From positions 1 to 27,563 of the forward strand of contig CAAGIF010000079.1 in assembly GCA_900769845.1 (NCBI GenBank): 27,563 bases of DNA. The letters run 5' to 3'. Positions 14,108-19,506 of this stretch are shown here, piece after piece (position 1 is the stretch's first letter; each line of letters opens with the position of its first letter). The stretch comes from an uncultured Oscillospiraceae bacterium. GTDB lineage: Bacteria; Bacillota_A; Clostridia; Oscillospirales; Oscillospiraceae. The notes under the pieces are model-generated. The model did no database searches, had not been told where the DNA came from, and saw only the letters and a list, made by a program, of their open reading frames with translations. The position numbers and the translations under genes are program-made.

Positions 14108-14344
14108 CTATATTCCATATACGCGTGTCTTTATTATTCCCTCACTATCTGGATTTACACCAATATGAGAATTCTTGTAAACAACCATTTCAGCTGAACA
14201 TTTAGGACATATTGCGTAGTCTAATAACTCATCTGTATCAGCTGTATAGTATTCGTAATGGGAGGAATTACCGGGTATCGAATGGGCAAGGTGAAGAAAC
14301 TTGTGGTTACATTTATAGCAGATGATGTCGCGAAAACGATACAT
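14108..14344 (-). CDS. Small zinc-ribbon-like protein, 78 residues
   Basis: Unrecognised 78-residue protein with two CxxC pairs, C9-x2-C12 (ICYKCNH) and CPKC about 40 residues on, the usual layout of a zinc ribbon. The region between is rich in Tyr, His and Asp (SSHYEYYTADTDELLDYA). No membrane segment is visible. The ATG has a good AAGGAG site 8 nt upstream. The gene is AT-rich, lies between the two spoIVB fragments and points against spoIVB, so it may be the cargo of the older inferred element (14069-14618). Function unknown; nucleic-acid or protein binding would be typical for zinc ribbons. Confidence 0.7.
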   Translation of the reverse strand: MYRFRDIICYKCNHKFLHLAHSIPGNSSHYEYYTADTDELLDYAICPKCSAEMVVYKNSHIGVNPDSEGIIKTRVYGI

Positions 14345-14426
14345 AATCTTTCTCCTTTTTAAGCATTCGAAATATTATAATGATTATATCATATATTGCA
14401 TTCAATTAAAAGTACTGGCAACAAGC

Positions 14427-14618
14427 AAACCGACGGTCCGGTATCATTCGGAATTTGTCGAAAAGGAAAGAAAAATTAAAAGTGACCGATTTCGACATTT
14501 CATCTATGTCAAGTTAAGGACAGCGGTTGATAGGTGTAAAAACCTGCCTTTTACCTGCAAAAGCACATAAAATCTTCAGAAAAACACAAAATTCTTTTGT
14601 CCCTTATTTGACATCAGC
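14427..14618 (+). repeat. 192-nt conserved leader, copy B
   Basis: Ungapped partner of 13754-13945. It keeps the inverted pair GAATTTGTCGAAA (14451-14463) and TTTCGACATTTC (14490-14501) and the ACCTGC direct repeat, while the loop between the arms has diverged most. It ends at the same point in spoIVB (GTG-TCG-GGC) as copy A. The stretch 14345-14426 before it only holds the AT-rich promoter region of the zinc-ribbon gene. Confidence 0.8.
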
Positions 14619-14852
14619 GTGTCGGGCTCACCGATCATTCAAAACGGGGAGCGATACGACCGCCGCCGGCGGCGGAGTAAGGGAGCTGAGCGAGTGGTAG
14701 CGGTCGGCTGATGACGCAGGCTTTTCAAAGCCAAGGAAAATGCTGGGCACCGCAACAGGAAAACTGGTCGGCGCAGTAACGCATGTCCTTGTGAATGACC
14801 CAACCACCGGTATGGCATTTTCATCGAAAATATGTTAGATGCAGCAGCATAG
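14619..14852 (+). pseudogene. spoIVB 3'-end fragment, copy B, disrupted
   Basis: Second spoIVB tail starting at the same catalytic-serine codon region (SGSPIIQNG), interrupted by a ~109-nt insertion at about 14650-14758, resuming with [17 protein letters not shown], then shifted by a one-base deletion near 14810 and ending at TAG 14850-14852. It is more decayed than copy A, as expected if it was displaced earlier. Differences from intact spoIVB outside the insert are again mostly synonymous. Confidence 0.85.
14650..14758. mobile_element. Small insertion inside spoIVB fragment B
   Basis: About 109 nt of GC-rich noncoding sequence with an internal palindrome GCCGCCGGCGGC and a GGCTTT-TC-AAAGCC hairpin. 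It is flanked by AACGGG and AACAGG, a possible imperfect 6-bp target duplication. There are no clear terminal inverted repeats. It is likely a non-autonomous repeat element; boundaries are approximate. Confidence 0.45.
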
Positions 14853-14857
14853 TAACT

Positions 14858-14876
14858 GGGCGGCAGGTTGCCGCCC
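14858..14876. repeat. REP-like palindrome, copy 3
   Basis: GGGCGGCA-GGT-TGCCGCCC, 6 nt after the stop of spoIVB fragment B. Same architecture as the other three copies but without the TTTTTG tail. Confidence 0.55.
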
Positions 14877-14903
14877 CGACACCCGCAGGCCCACAGTTCC
14901 CGT

Positions 14904-14934
14904 GTAGGGGCGGTTATCAACCGCCCGCTTTTTG
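14904..14934 (+). repeat. REP-like palindrome with terminator tail, copy 4
   Basis: TAGGGGCGGTT-ATC-AACCGCCC followed by GCTTTTTG. Identical to copy 2 through TTGCCA at 14940, so the terminator and following -35 box are duplicated together. Confidence 0.7.
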
Positions 14935-14963
14935 TTGCCAATTTTACTGACCTGTGATATGAT
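14935..14963 (+). promoter_or_regulatory. Promoter after palindrome copy 4
   Basis: TTGCCA (14935-14940), 17-nt spacer, TATGAT (14958-14963), 64 nt upstream of the start at 15028. Spacing and hexamers are identical to 13156-13184. Confidence 0.7.
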
Positions 14964-15027
14964 AAAAAACAACGCGTTGATGGAACGCTTGATTAAATTC
15001 ATAAAACTATCAAAGGAGATTTACTGT

Positions 15028-15357
15028 ATGGCAAACAGCTATAAAGATCTATTGGACAGCGCCTTTGCGGAGTATTATGAACGGTTCCGGGAACTGAATG
15101 CGCTGTCTAAGGAAAACGCCGTAACTAGATCCGAACTTTTCCCCAATGGAGAGACTTTGACAGATTCGGACAGAATGCACAAAATGCTCAGCATGGACAT
15201 CGTAAAAAGGGAAGGCTTGAACCGCTATTGGCTGGACGAAAACCGAGCAGCCGATGGAAAAGGTGTGTTAAAGCAAAGAATCATTCTCATCGTAGTTGCC
15301 GTGATCATCGGTCTTACTGTTGGAATCCTTCGCAGAATGGGAATCTTGAATTTCTAA
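15028..15357 (+). CDS. Small protein with C-terminal membrane anchor, unknown function
   Basis: 109-residue protein. The first ~80 residues are charged and helical (YKDLLDSAFAEYYERFRELNAL, SDRMHKMLSMDIVKREG). A single hydrophobic segment follows near the C-terminus (IILIVVAVIIGLTVGIL, about 85-101), so the protein is probably tail-anchored with the bulk in the cytosol. I do not recognise a family. The ATG at 15028 has a strong AAAGGAG site; an upstream in-frame ATG (MERLIK) lacks one. It lies behind a promoter copied from the spoIVB-downstream region and 64 nt ahead of the TraX-like gene. Confidence 0.65.
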   Translation: MANSYKDLLDSAFAEYYERFRELNALSKENAVTRSELFPNGETLTDSDRMHKMLSMDIVKREGLNRYWLDENRAADGKGVLKQRIILIVVAVIIGLTVGILRRMGILNF

Positions 15358-15421
15358 CCAAATTACAGATCGCCGCTATGGGACAGGAAAGTAACAATTC
15401 TATGAGAACAGAGGCATTCTT

Positions 15422-16162
15422 ATGAGAAACCGACAAAATCCGGAAATTACATCTACATTTCTTCATATCCTGGCTATGGCATGCATGCTCTGCGACCATC
15501 TCTGGGCAACTGTCGTGCCGGGAAACGACTGGATGACCTGCATAGGGCGGGTGGCCTTCCCCATTTACGCATTTTTGCTTGTGGAAGGGTATTTCCACAC
15601 CCGGAATTTGAAAAAGTATGTGGGAAGGCTCCTGCTGTTTGCGTTGCTTTCCGAGATTCCCTTCAACCTTGCCATCGGCAGCCGGATGTTCTATCCGATC
15701 CACCAGAATGTTCTGTGGAGCTTTCTGATCTCCATCGGGCTGATCCACTGGAACGAAACAGCGAAAAAATCGGAAAAGACCTGGAAGCTGCTTGCCGTCG
15801 GCTTCCTGTCCATTTTGCTGGGATGCATTGTCGGGCTTGTAACTATGGTAGATTACTACCATGCCGGGATTCTGATGGTGCTGGTATTTTACTTCCTGCG
15901 GGAAAGAAACTGCTGCTGCCGTATCGGCCAGCTGCTGTGCCTTTGGTATATCAACGCAGAGATCCTTGCGGGATTTACCTATGAATTTTCTATCGACGGT
16001 CATGTATTCTCCTTTGTCCGGCAGAATTTCGCCCTTCTGGCACTGATCCCCATCTGGCTGTACCGGGGGGAGCAGGGCTGCCGCAGCAAGGCCCTGCGGT
16101 ATGTGTATTACCTCTTTTATCCCCTGCACCTGCTGATTCTGGGACTGGTAAAATTCCTATAA
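15422..16162 (+). CDS. TraX-family membrane protein
   Basis: Polytopic membrane protein of 246 residues in the TraX family. In F-like plasmids TraX acetylates pilin, but chromosomal homologues are common in Firmicutes and their substrates are unknown. Family features seen: HILAMACMLCDHLW at the start, IGRVAFPIYAFLLVEGYFHTRNLKKY, LLLFALLSEIPFNLA, and the C-terminal YYLFYPLHLLIL. About seven to eight hydrophobic segments are visible. No conjugation genes are nearby, so a role in transfer is not supported; an acetyltransferase acting on surface material is the likelier reading. The RBS is weak (AGAGG). It ends at a short terminator-like hairpin. Confidence 0.85.
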   Translation: MRNRQNPEITSTFLHILAMACMLCDHLWATVVPGNDWMTCIGRVAFPIYAFLLVEGYFHTRNLKKYVGRLLLFALLSEIPFNLAIGSRMFYPIHQNVLWSFLISIGLIHWNETAKKSEKTWKLLAVGFLSILLGCIVGLVTMVDYYHAGILMVLVFYFLRERNCCCRIGQLLCLWYINAEILAGFTYEFSIDGHVFSFVRQNFALLALIPIWLYRGEQGCRSKALRYVYYLFYPLHLLILGLVKFL

Positions 16163-16165
16163 TAG

Positions 16166-16190
16166 GAAACCCATCCCTCGGGTTTTTCTT
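16166..16190 (+). terminator. Weak terminator after TraX-like gene
   Basis: Six-bp stem AAACCC / GGGTTT (16167-16172, 16180-16185) with a seven-base loop running into TTTTTCTT. The T-run overlaps the -35 box of the next promoter. Confidence 0.5.
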
Positions 16191-16216
16191 GCAATTTTCC
16201 ATGGTTATGTTATGAT
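16189..16216 (+). promoter_or_regulatory. Promoter of the dGTPase-like gene
   Basis: TTGCAA (16189-16194), 16-nt spacer, TATGAT (16211-16216), 22 nt upstream of the start codon. The sequence TTATGATAAAAGAAAAGG after it matches the promoter region at 13177. Confidence 0.65.
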
Positions 16217-16238
16217 AAAAGAAAAGGAGGTCTGCGCC

Positions 16239-17489
16239 ATGGCAAAAGAACAGCTTTCCGATACTTTATCCGCCCGAATGGAGCAGGAAAAAGCCAACCG
16301 AACCTATGCCGATCAGTCTTTCCACGATCATACGGCAATCCGCCGTTACAGCAGCAACAAACCCACTCCGGTCTGGCGTCCCAATTTCGCTAAAGATATC
16401 GACCGGATCCTGTACAGCCCCTACTACAACCGCTATACCGACAAGACCCAGGTCTTTTCTCTGACCAAAAACGATGACATCACCCGCCGGAGCCTGCATG
16501 TGCAGCTTGTGTCCCGGATCGCCCGTACCATCGGGCGCGCCCTGAATTTGAATCTGGATCTGATTGAGGCGATCGCCTTGGGACATGACATCGGTCATAC
16601 CCCCTTTGCACACTGCGGCGAGGTATACCTGAATGAGCTGTACAACAGCCACACCGGCAGATTCTTTACCCACAATATCCACTCTGCCCGGGTGCTGGAT
16701 CATATCTTCCCTCTGAATTTGACACTGCAGACCCTGTCCGGCATTGCCGGACACAACGGCGAGATCGAGCTTGCGGAATATCACCCCGTTCCCCTGGAAA
16801 ACTTTGCGGACTTTGACGCGGAGATTGAAAAGTGCTACACCATTCCCGGCTACTCCAACAAGATCCAGCCCTCCACTCTGGAAGGTAATGTGGTGCGTAT
16901 TTCCGACATCATCGCTTATCTGGGCAAGGACCGGCAGGATGCCGCCAGTATGCAGATGGTGGAAAACAACGTATTCTCCGATTCCATTATCGGCAGCATC
17001 AATTCTGAGATCATCAACAATCTGGTTGTCAACATCATCGAAAACAGCTACGGCCATCCCTACATCAAAATGGACGAGGAGCATTTCAAGGCGGTGCAGT
17101 CCTACAAAAAGGAAAACTATGCCATGATCTACGCCAATGAGCCGGGCCGGGTGATCCTCAACCGGGTGGTCAAACCTATGATGCAGGAAATTTACGAACA
17201 GCTTCTGGACGATCTGATCCTGGATAAGCAGAATTCCCCCATCTTCCTCCATCATATCGACCATGTAAACCAAACCCACTATCCCCGTTCCGTGCGCTAT
17301 GGCAAGTCAGAGCCGAACCAGATCGTTGTGGATTACATTGCCAGCATGACCGATGATTACCTCATCGATCTGCACCGCTATCTGTTCCCCAACAGCAATT
17401 ACTATGTGGAATACACCGGATATTTTAACGATCTCTATGAGCGCCGCAACCGCTTAAGCGGTCAGCTCTCCATGGACGAACCAATTTAA
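16239..17489 (+). CDS. dGTP triphosphohydrolase-like HD protein
   Basis: HD-domain phosphohydrolase of the dGTPase family, which cleaves dNTPs to deoxynucleoside and triphosphate. The 416-residue protein begins with the conserved DxxRILYSPYYNRYTDKTQVF segment, then His87 in SLHVQLVSRIAR, His116-Asp117 in LGHDIGHTPFAHCGE, and the later Asp in RISDIIAYLGKD, together the H...HD...D metal site. GIAGHNGE and STLEGNVVR are also typical. The substrate may be any dNTP, as several homologues are not dGTP-specific. The ATG at 16239 has an AAGGAGG site; it has its own promoter and a strong terminator. A second nucleotide-pool HD enzyme, the YfbR-like one, lies at 3387. Confidence 0.9.
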   Translation: MAKEQLSDTLSARMEQEKANRTYADQSFHDHTAIRRYSSNKPTPVWRPNFAKDIDRILYSPYYNRYTDKTQVFSLTKNDDITRRSLHVQLVSRIARTIGRALNLNLDLIEAIALGHDIGHTPFAHCGEVYLNELYNSHTGRFFTHNIHSARVLDHIFPLNLTLQTLSGIAGHNGEIELAEYHPVPLENFADFDAEIEKCYTIPGYSNKIQPSTLEGNVVRISDIIAYLGKDRQDAASMQMVENNVFSDSIIGSINSEIINNLVVNIIENSYGHPYIKMDEEHFKAVQSYKKENYAMIYANEPGRVILNRVVKPMMQEIYEQLLDDLILDKQNSPIFLHHIDHVNQTHYPRSVRYGKSEPNQIVVDYIASMTDDYLIDLHRYLFPNSNYYVEYTGYFNDLYERRNRLSGQLSMDEPI

Positions 17490-17505
17490 AATCTCAAAAA
17501 ACACT

Positions 17506-17534
17506 AAGGGCGGATGAAATTCATCCGCCCTTTT
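17506..17534. terminator. Terminator between convergent genes
   Basis: Near-perfect inverted repeat AAGGGCGGATGAA / TTCATCCGCCCTT, followed by TT on the plus strand. Serves the dGTPase-like gene and probably the convergent DUF2752 gene. Confidence 0.85.
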
Positions 17535-17550
17535 GCTATGCCGATATCGG

Positions 17551-17934
17551 TTAGATCAGATTTCTCACCACGCCCCAGAGTACCACCAAAACCAGGATTC
17601 CCAGATCTATCCAGGGCCACCGGGGTTTGTAAGAGAATTTCCCACCTCTGAGGTATGCTCTGCTGCACCAAAAAAGCACCCATACTATATAGAAAAACTC
17701 AAGAGGAAACAGCATATTGTACCCCAGCGCCGCTTTCACATCCAACCGCAGCAGCGCAAGGGCTGCCCGGGAATTGCCGCAGCCGGGGCACCGGAGCCCT
17801 GTCACCGTATAAAATATGCAGGGGATTCCCAGTCCCTGTCGGGCGAGGATACAGTAAACCCCGCCCAGCGCCAATATAGCCACTAATCCGATCAGCAGAT
17901 TCCGCCACCGGAAGAAATGTTCCTTTCTTTCCAT
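17551..17934 (-). CDS. DUF2752-family membrane protein
   Basis: 127-residue membrane protein with three hydrophobic segments (about 14-32, 70-90 and 105-123). The signature lies between the first two: TGLRCPGCGNSRAALALLRLDVKAALGYNML, which matches the DUF2752 pattern CPxCGxTRA...L..GD...A...N. The function of the family is unknown; the conserved CxxC could bind metal or take part in redox chemistry. The ATG at 17934 is preceded by a GGGCGGTGA stretch and a clear promoter 18 nt further up. It stands alone, divergent from the DUF4234 gene. Confidence 0.82.
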   Translation of the reverse strand: MERKEHFFRWRNLLIGLVAILALGGVYCILARQGLGIPCIFYTVTGLRCPGCGNSRAALALLRLDVKAALGYNMLFPLEFFYIVWVLFWCSRAYLRGGKFSYKPRWPWIDLGILVLVVLWGVVRNLI

Positions 17935-17952
17935 TCCAGCATCACCGCCCCT

Positions 17953-17981
17953 ATCATACCCCAAATTCCGGGTAATTGCAA
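17953..17981 (-). promoter_or_regulatory. Promoter of the DUF2752 gene
   Basis: Minus-strand TTGCAA (17976-17981), 17-nt spacer, TATGAT (17953-17958). Confidence 0.7.
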
Positions 17982-18018
17982 GATTTACCAAAACAAACTG
18001 GTGAATCGAAAACAAAAC

Positions 18019-18048
18019 TTGACATTTTGCAAAATAATGATGTATAAT
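18019..18048 (+). promoter_or_regulatory. Promoter of the DUF4234 gene
   Basis: Perfect TTGACA (18019-18024), 18-nt spacer and perfect TATAAT (18043-18048), 25 nt upstream of the ATG; predicted to be strong. Confidence 0.85.
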
Positions 18049-18073
18049 CGTGTCGGAAAGGAGGCTATGTAAA

Positions 18074-18412
18074 ATGGCTATTAAAGAAAGAAATATTGTT
18101 GTTTGCATCCTGCTGACTCTGGTTACCTGCGGTATCTACGGTATCTACTGGGTCATCATGCTGGCTAAGGAAGCAGTTTCCGTTAAGGATCCCAGCGATA
18201 ATGCTATCCTGGAGATCGTTCTGATGCTGTTCCTGCCCTTCCTGGGTATCTTCCTGTCTGAGAAGAAGTTTGCAGAAGGCTGCGCCGCCCGTGGCATCCC
18301 CCACAGCGACAACTCCATTCTGTACCTGATCCTCGGTCTGCTGGGCCTGGGCATCGTCGGTCTGTGCATGCTGCAGAACGACCTGAACAAGCTGGCTACC
18401 CCCGCTGTATAA
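18074..18412 (+). CDS. DUF4234-family membrane protein
   Basis: 112-residue membrane protein with three hydrophobic segments (about 9-28, 46-63 and 84-101). The start IVVCILLTLVTCGIYGIYWVIMLAKE is the DUF4234 hallmark (LxxxTxGIYxxYW). C-terminal GIVGLCMLQNDLNKLA also fits. The biochemical role is unknown. Codon use is strongly biased (CTG for Leu, ATC for Ile) and the promoter is near-consensus, suggesting high expression. The ATG follows AAAGGAGG with 7 nt spacing. Confidence 0.82.
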   Translation: MAIKERNIVVCILLTLVTCGIYGIYWVIMLAKEAVSVKDPSDNAILEIVLMLFLPFLGIFLSEKKFAEGCAARGIPHSDNSILYLILGLLGLGIVGLCMLQNDLNKLATPAV

Positions 18413-18427
18413 TACATATTGCAAGCG

Positions 18428-18455
18428 CATCCCCCCGGGTTCTGCCGGGGGGATG
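18428..18455 (+). terminator. Terminator of the DUF4234 gene
   Basis: Eleven-bp stem CATCCCCCCGG / CCGGGGGGATG with a six-base loop, then TTCTGTTA. Confidence 0.8.
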
Positions 18456-18472
18456 TTCTGTTATACCCCATG

Positions 18473-18504
18473 CCGGAAAATTTTTAAAAATTTTTCCGGT
18501 TTTT
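18473..18504 (+). terminator. Second terminator-like hairpin upstream of padR
   Basis: CCGGAAAA / TTTTCCGG stem with an AT-only interior and a following TTTTT. It insulates the PadR promoter that starts at 18508. Confidence 0.6.
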
Positions 18505-18507
18505 CTA

Positions 18508-18536
18508 TTGACATTTGCATCGCAGTGCGATATAAT
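18508..18536 (+). promoter_or_regulatory. Promoter of padR-DUF2812
   Basis: Perfect TTGACA (18508-18513), 17-nt spacer, perfect TATAAT (18531-18536). The spacer holds the first operator palindrome, which reaches the first base of the -10 box. Confidence 0.88.
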
Positions 18537-18583
18537 CAGCACAACGATACATCGCGGTGCGATATATCGAACCGCAATACGAT
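18519..18583 (+). promoter_or_regulatory. PadR operator region, three related palindromes
   Basis: ATCGCAGTGCGAT (18519-18531) and ATCGCGGTGCGAT (18551-18563) are near-identical 13-bp palindromes 32 bp apart; a degenerate third, ACCGCAATACGAT, lies at 18571-18583. They cover the spacer, the -10 edge and the leader. Autoregulation by the PadR protein encoded directly downstream is the natural inference. Confidence 0.75.
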
Positions 18584-18595
18584 TGGAGGAGTATC

Positions 18596-18910
18596 ATGGA
18601 CGCCCATACCAGAAAAGTATATGTTCCCATGACGGAAACCGGATTTTATATTCTCTACTGCCTGCAAACGCCCAACCATGGCTACGGCGTGGTGCAGATG
18701 ACAGAAAAACTCACCGACGGGGAGATCCGCCTTGCCCCCGGCACCATGTACGGCAGCTTGTCAAAAATGGAAAAAGATGGTCTGATCCGGTTCGTCCGGG
18801 AAGAAGAAAAAAGAAGAATCTATGTGATCACCGAACTTGGCGCGGAGTTGCTTGCGCTGGAAAAGAAGCGCATCCGCCGTCTGTACCGAACCATTGAGGA
18901 GGAAATATAA
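18596..18910 (+). CDS. PadR-family transcriptional regulator
   Basis: Winged-helix repressor of 104 residues. The PadR core is clear: GFYILYCLQTPNHGYGVVQMTEKLT, LAPGTMYGSLSKMEKDGLIRFV, KRRIYVITELGAELLALEKKRI. It lacks the long C-terminal domain of PadR subfamily 1, so it is a short (subfamily 2) type that dimerises through its last helix. The ATG at 18596 follows GGAGGAG. It sits 1 nt ahead of a DUF2812 gene, a very common Firmicute pairing in which PadR controls a membrane or envelope stress module. Palindromes at the promoter support autorepression; the inducing signal is unknown. Confidence 0.92.
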   Translation: MDAHTRKVYVPMTETGFYILYCLQTPNHGYGVVQMTEKLTDGEIRLAPGTMYGSLSKMEKDGLIRFVREEEKRRIYVITELGAELLALEKKRIRRLYRTIEEEI

Positions 18911-18911
18911 C

Positions 18912-19445
18912 ATGGAAATTAAAAAGAAATTGCGCTTTTTTGATGGCATAGATTATGCTAAGGAACAAGACTATCTGCAACGGCGTCACCGGGAAGGCTG
19001 GAAGCTGGTAAAGATATCCAAGCTTGGGATGTACTACTTTGAAAAATGCGAACCGGAAGATGTGGTTTACCAGTTGGACTTTAATAAACCTGGCACTTTC
19101 TATAAGGAGGAATATATTAAAATGTTCTCCGACTGCGGGTGGGAATATCTGCAGGAGTACGGCGGCTACGCCTACTTCCGTAAAAACGCTGCAGCAATGA
19201 ACGGCGATGAGGAAATTTTCTGCGATGCAGATACCCGGCTTGCCATGATTAAAAGAATATACAAAGCATTTACACACCCCCATTCAGTCCTTGCCGTTGT
19301 CTGGATTACCTTATCCCTTATTTGGCTCTTTTCTAATGACTATGTCAAGGCAGCCATATACGCTGTAATCGGAATCGGTTATCTATTGTTGGTCATCTCC
19401 TACGGAATTCGCTATCGTCGCGTTAAAGCAACCTTAAGAAAGTAA
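18912..19445 (+). CDS. DUF2812-family membrane protein
   Basis: 177-residue protein. The N-terminal cytosolic domain has the DUF2812 features: YAKEQDYLQRRHREGWKLVKI, YYFEKCEPEDVVYQLDF, and MFSDCGWEYLQEYGGYAYFRK. Two transmembrane helices follow near 120-138 and 143-163. No enzymatic role is known for the family. It starts one base after the PadR stop codon, with GAGGAAA as RBS inside the padR end, so the two are translationally linked. It ends before a strong terminator. Confidence 0.88.
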   Translation: MEIKKKLRFFDGIDYAKEQDYLQRRHREGWKLVKISKLGMYYFEKCEPEDVVYQLDFNKPGTFYKEEYIKMFSDCGWEYLQEYGGYAYFRKNAAAMNGDEEIFCDADTRLAMIKRIYKAFTHPHSVLAVVWITLSLIWLFSNDYVKAAIYAVIGIGYLLLVISYGIRYRRVKATLRK

Positions 19446-19450
19446 AACGA

Positions 19451-19484
19451 AAAAGCGGAAGATCGCAACGATCTTCCGCTTTTT
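19451..19484. terminator. Terminator after DUF2812, likely bidirectional
   Basis: Fourteen-bp stem AAAGCGGAAGATCG / CGATCTTCCGCTTT with CAA loop, followed by T on the plus strand and preceded by A. It also faces the convergent acyltransferase gene. Confidence 0.85.
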
Positions 19485-19506
19485 GATATTGATGCCATGC
19501 TTCGTG

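Noticed and set aside
12839..14934. CRISPR array from the repeated palindromes
   Set aside because: Only four short palindromes at irregular distances, with genes between them and no uniform spacers or cas genes.
14639..14941. 100-codon minus-strand frame rich in arginine
   Set aside because: It spans the insertion, spoIVB fragment B and the palindromes; composition is an artefact of GC-rich repeats and there is no RBS.
15422..16162. Conjugative element suggested by the TraX-like gene
   Set aside because: No relaxase, type IV secretion, integrase or replication gene is nearby; TraX homologues are common chromosomal genes in Firmicutes.
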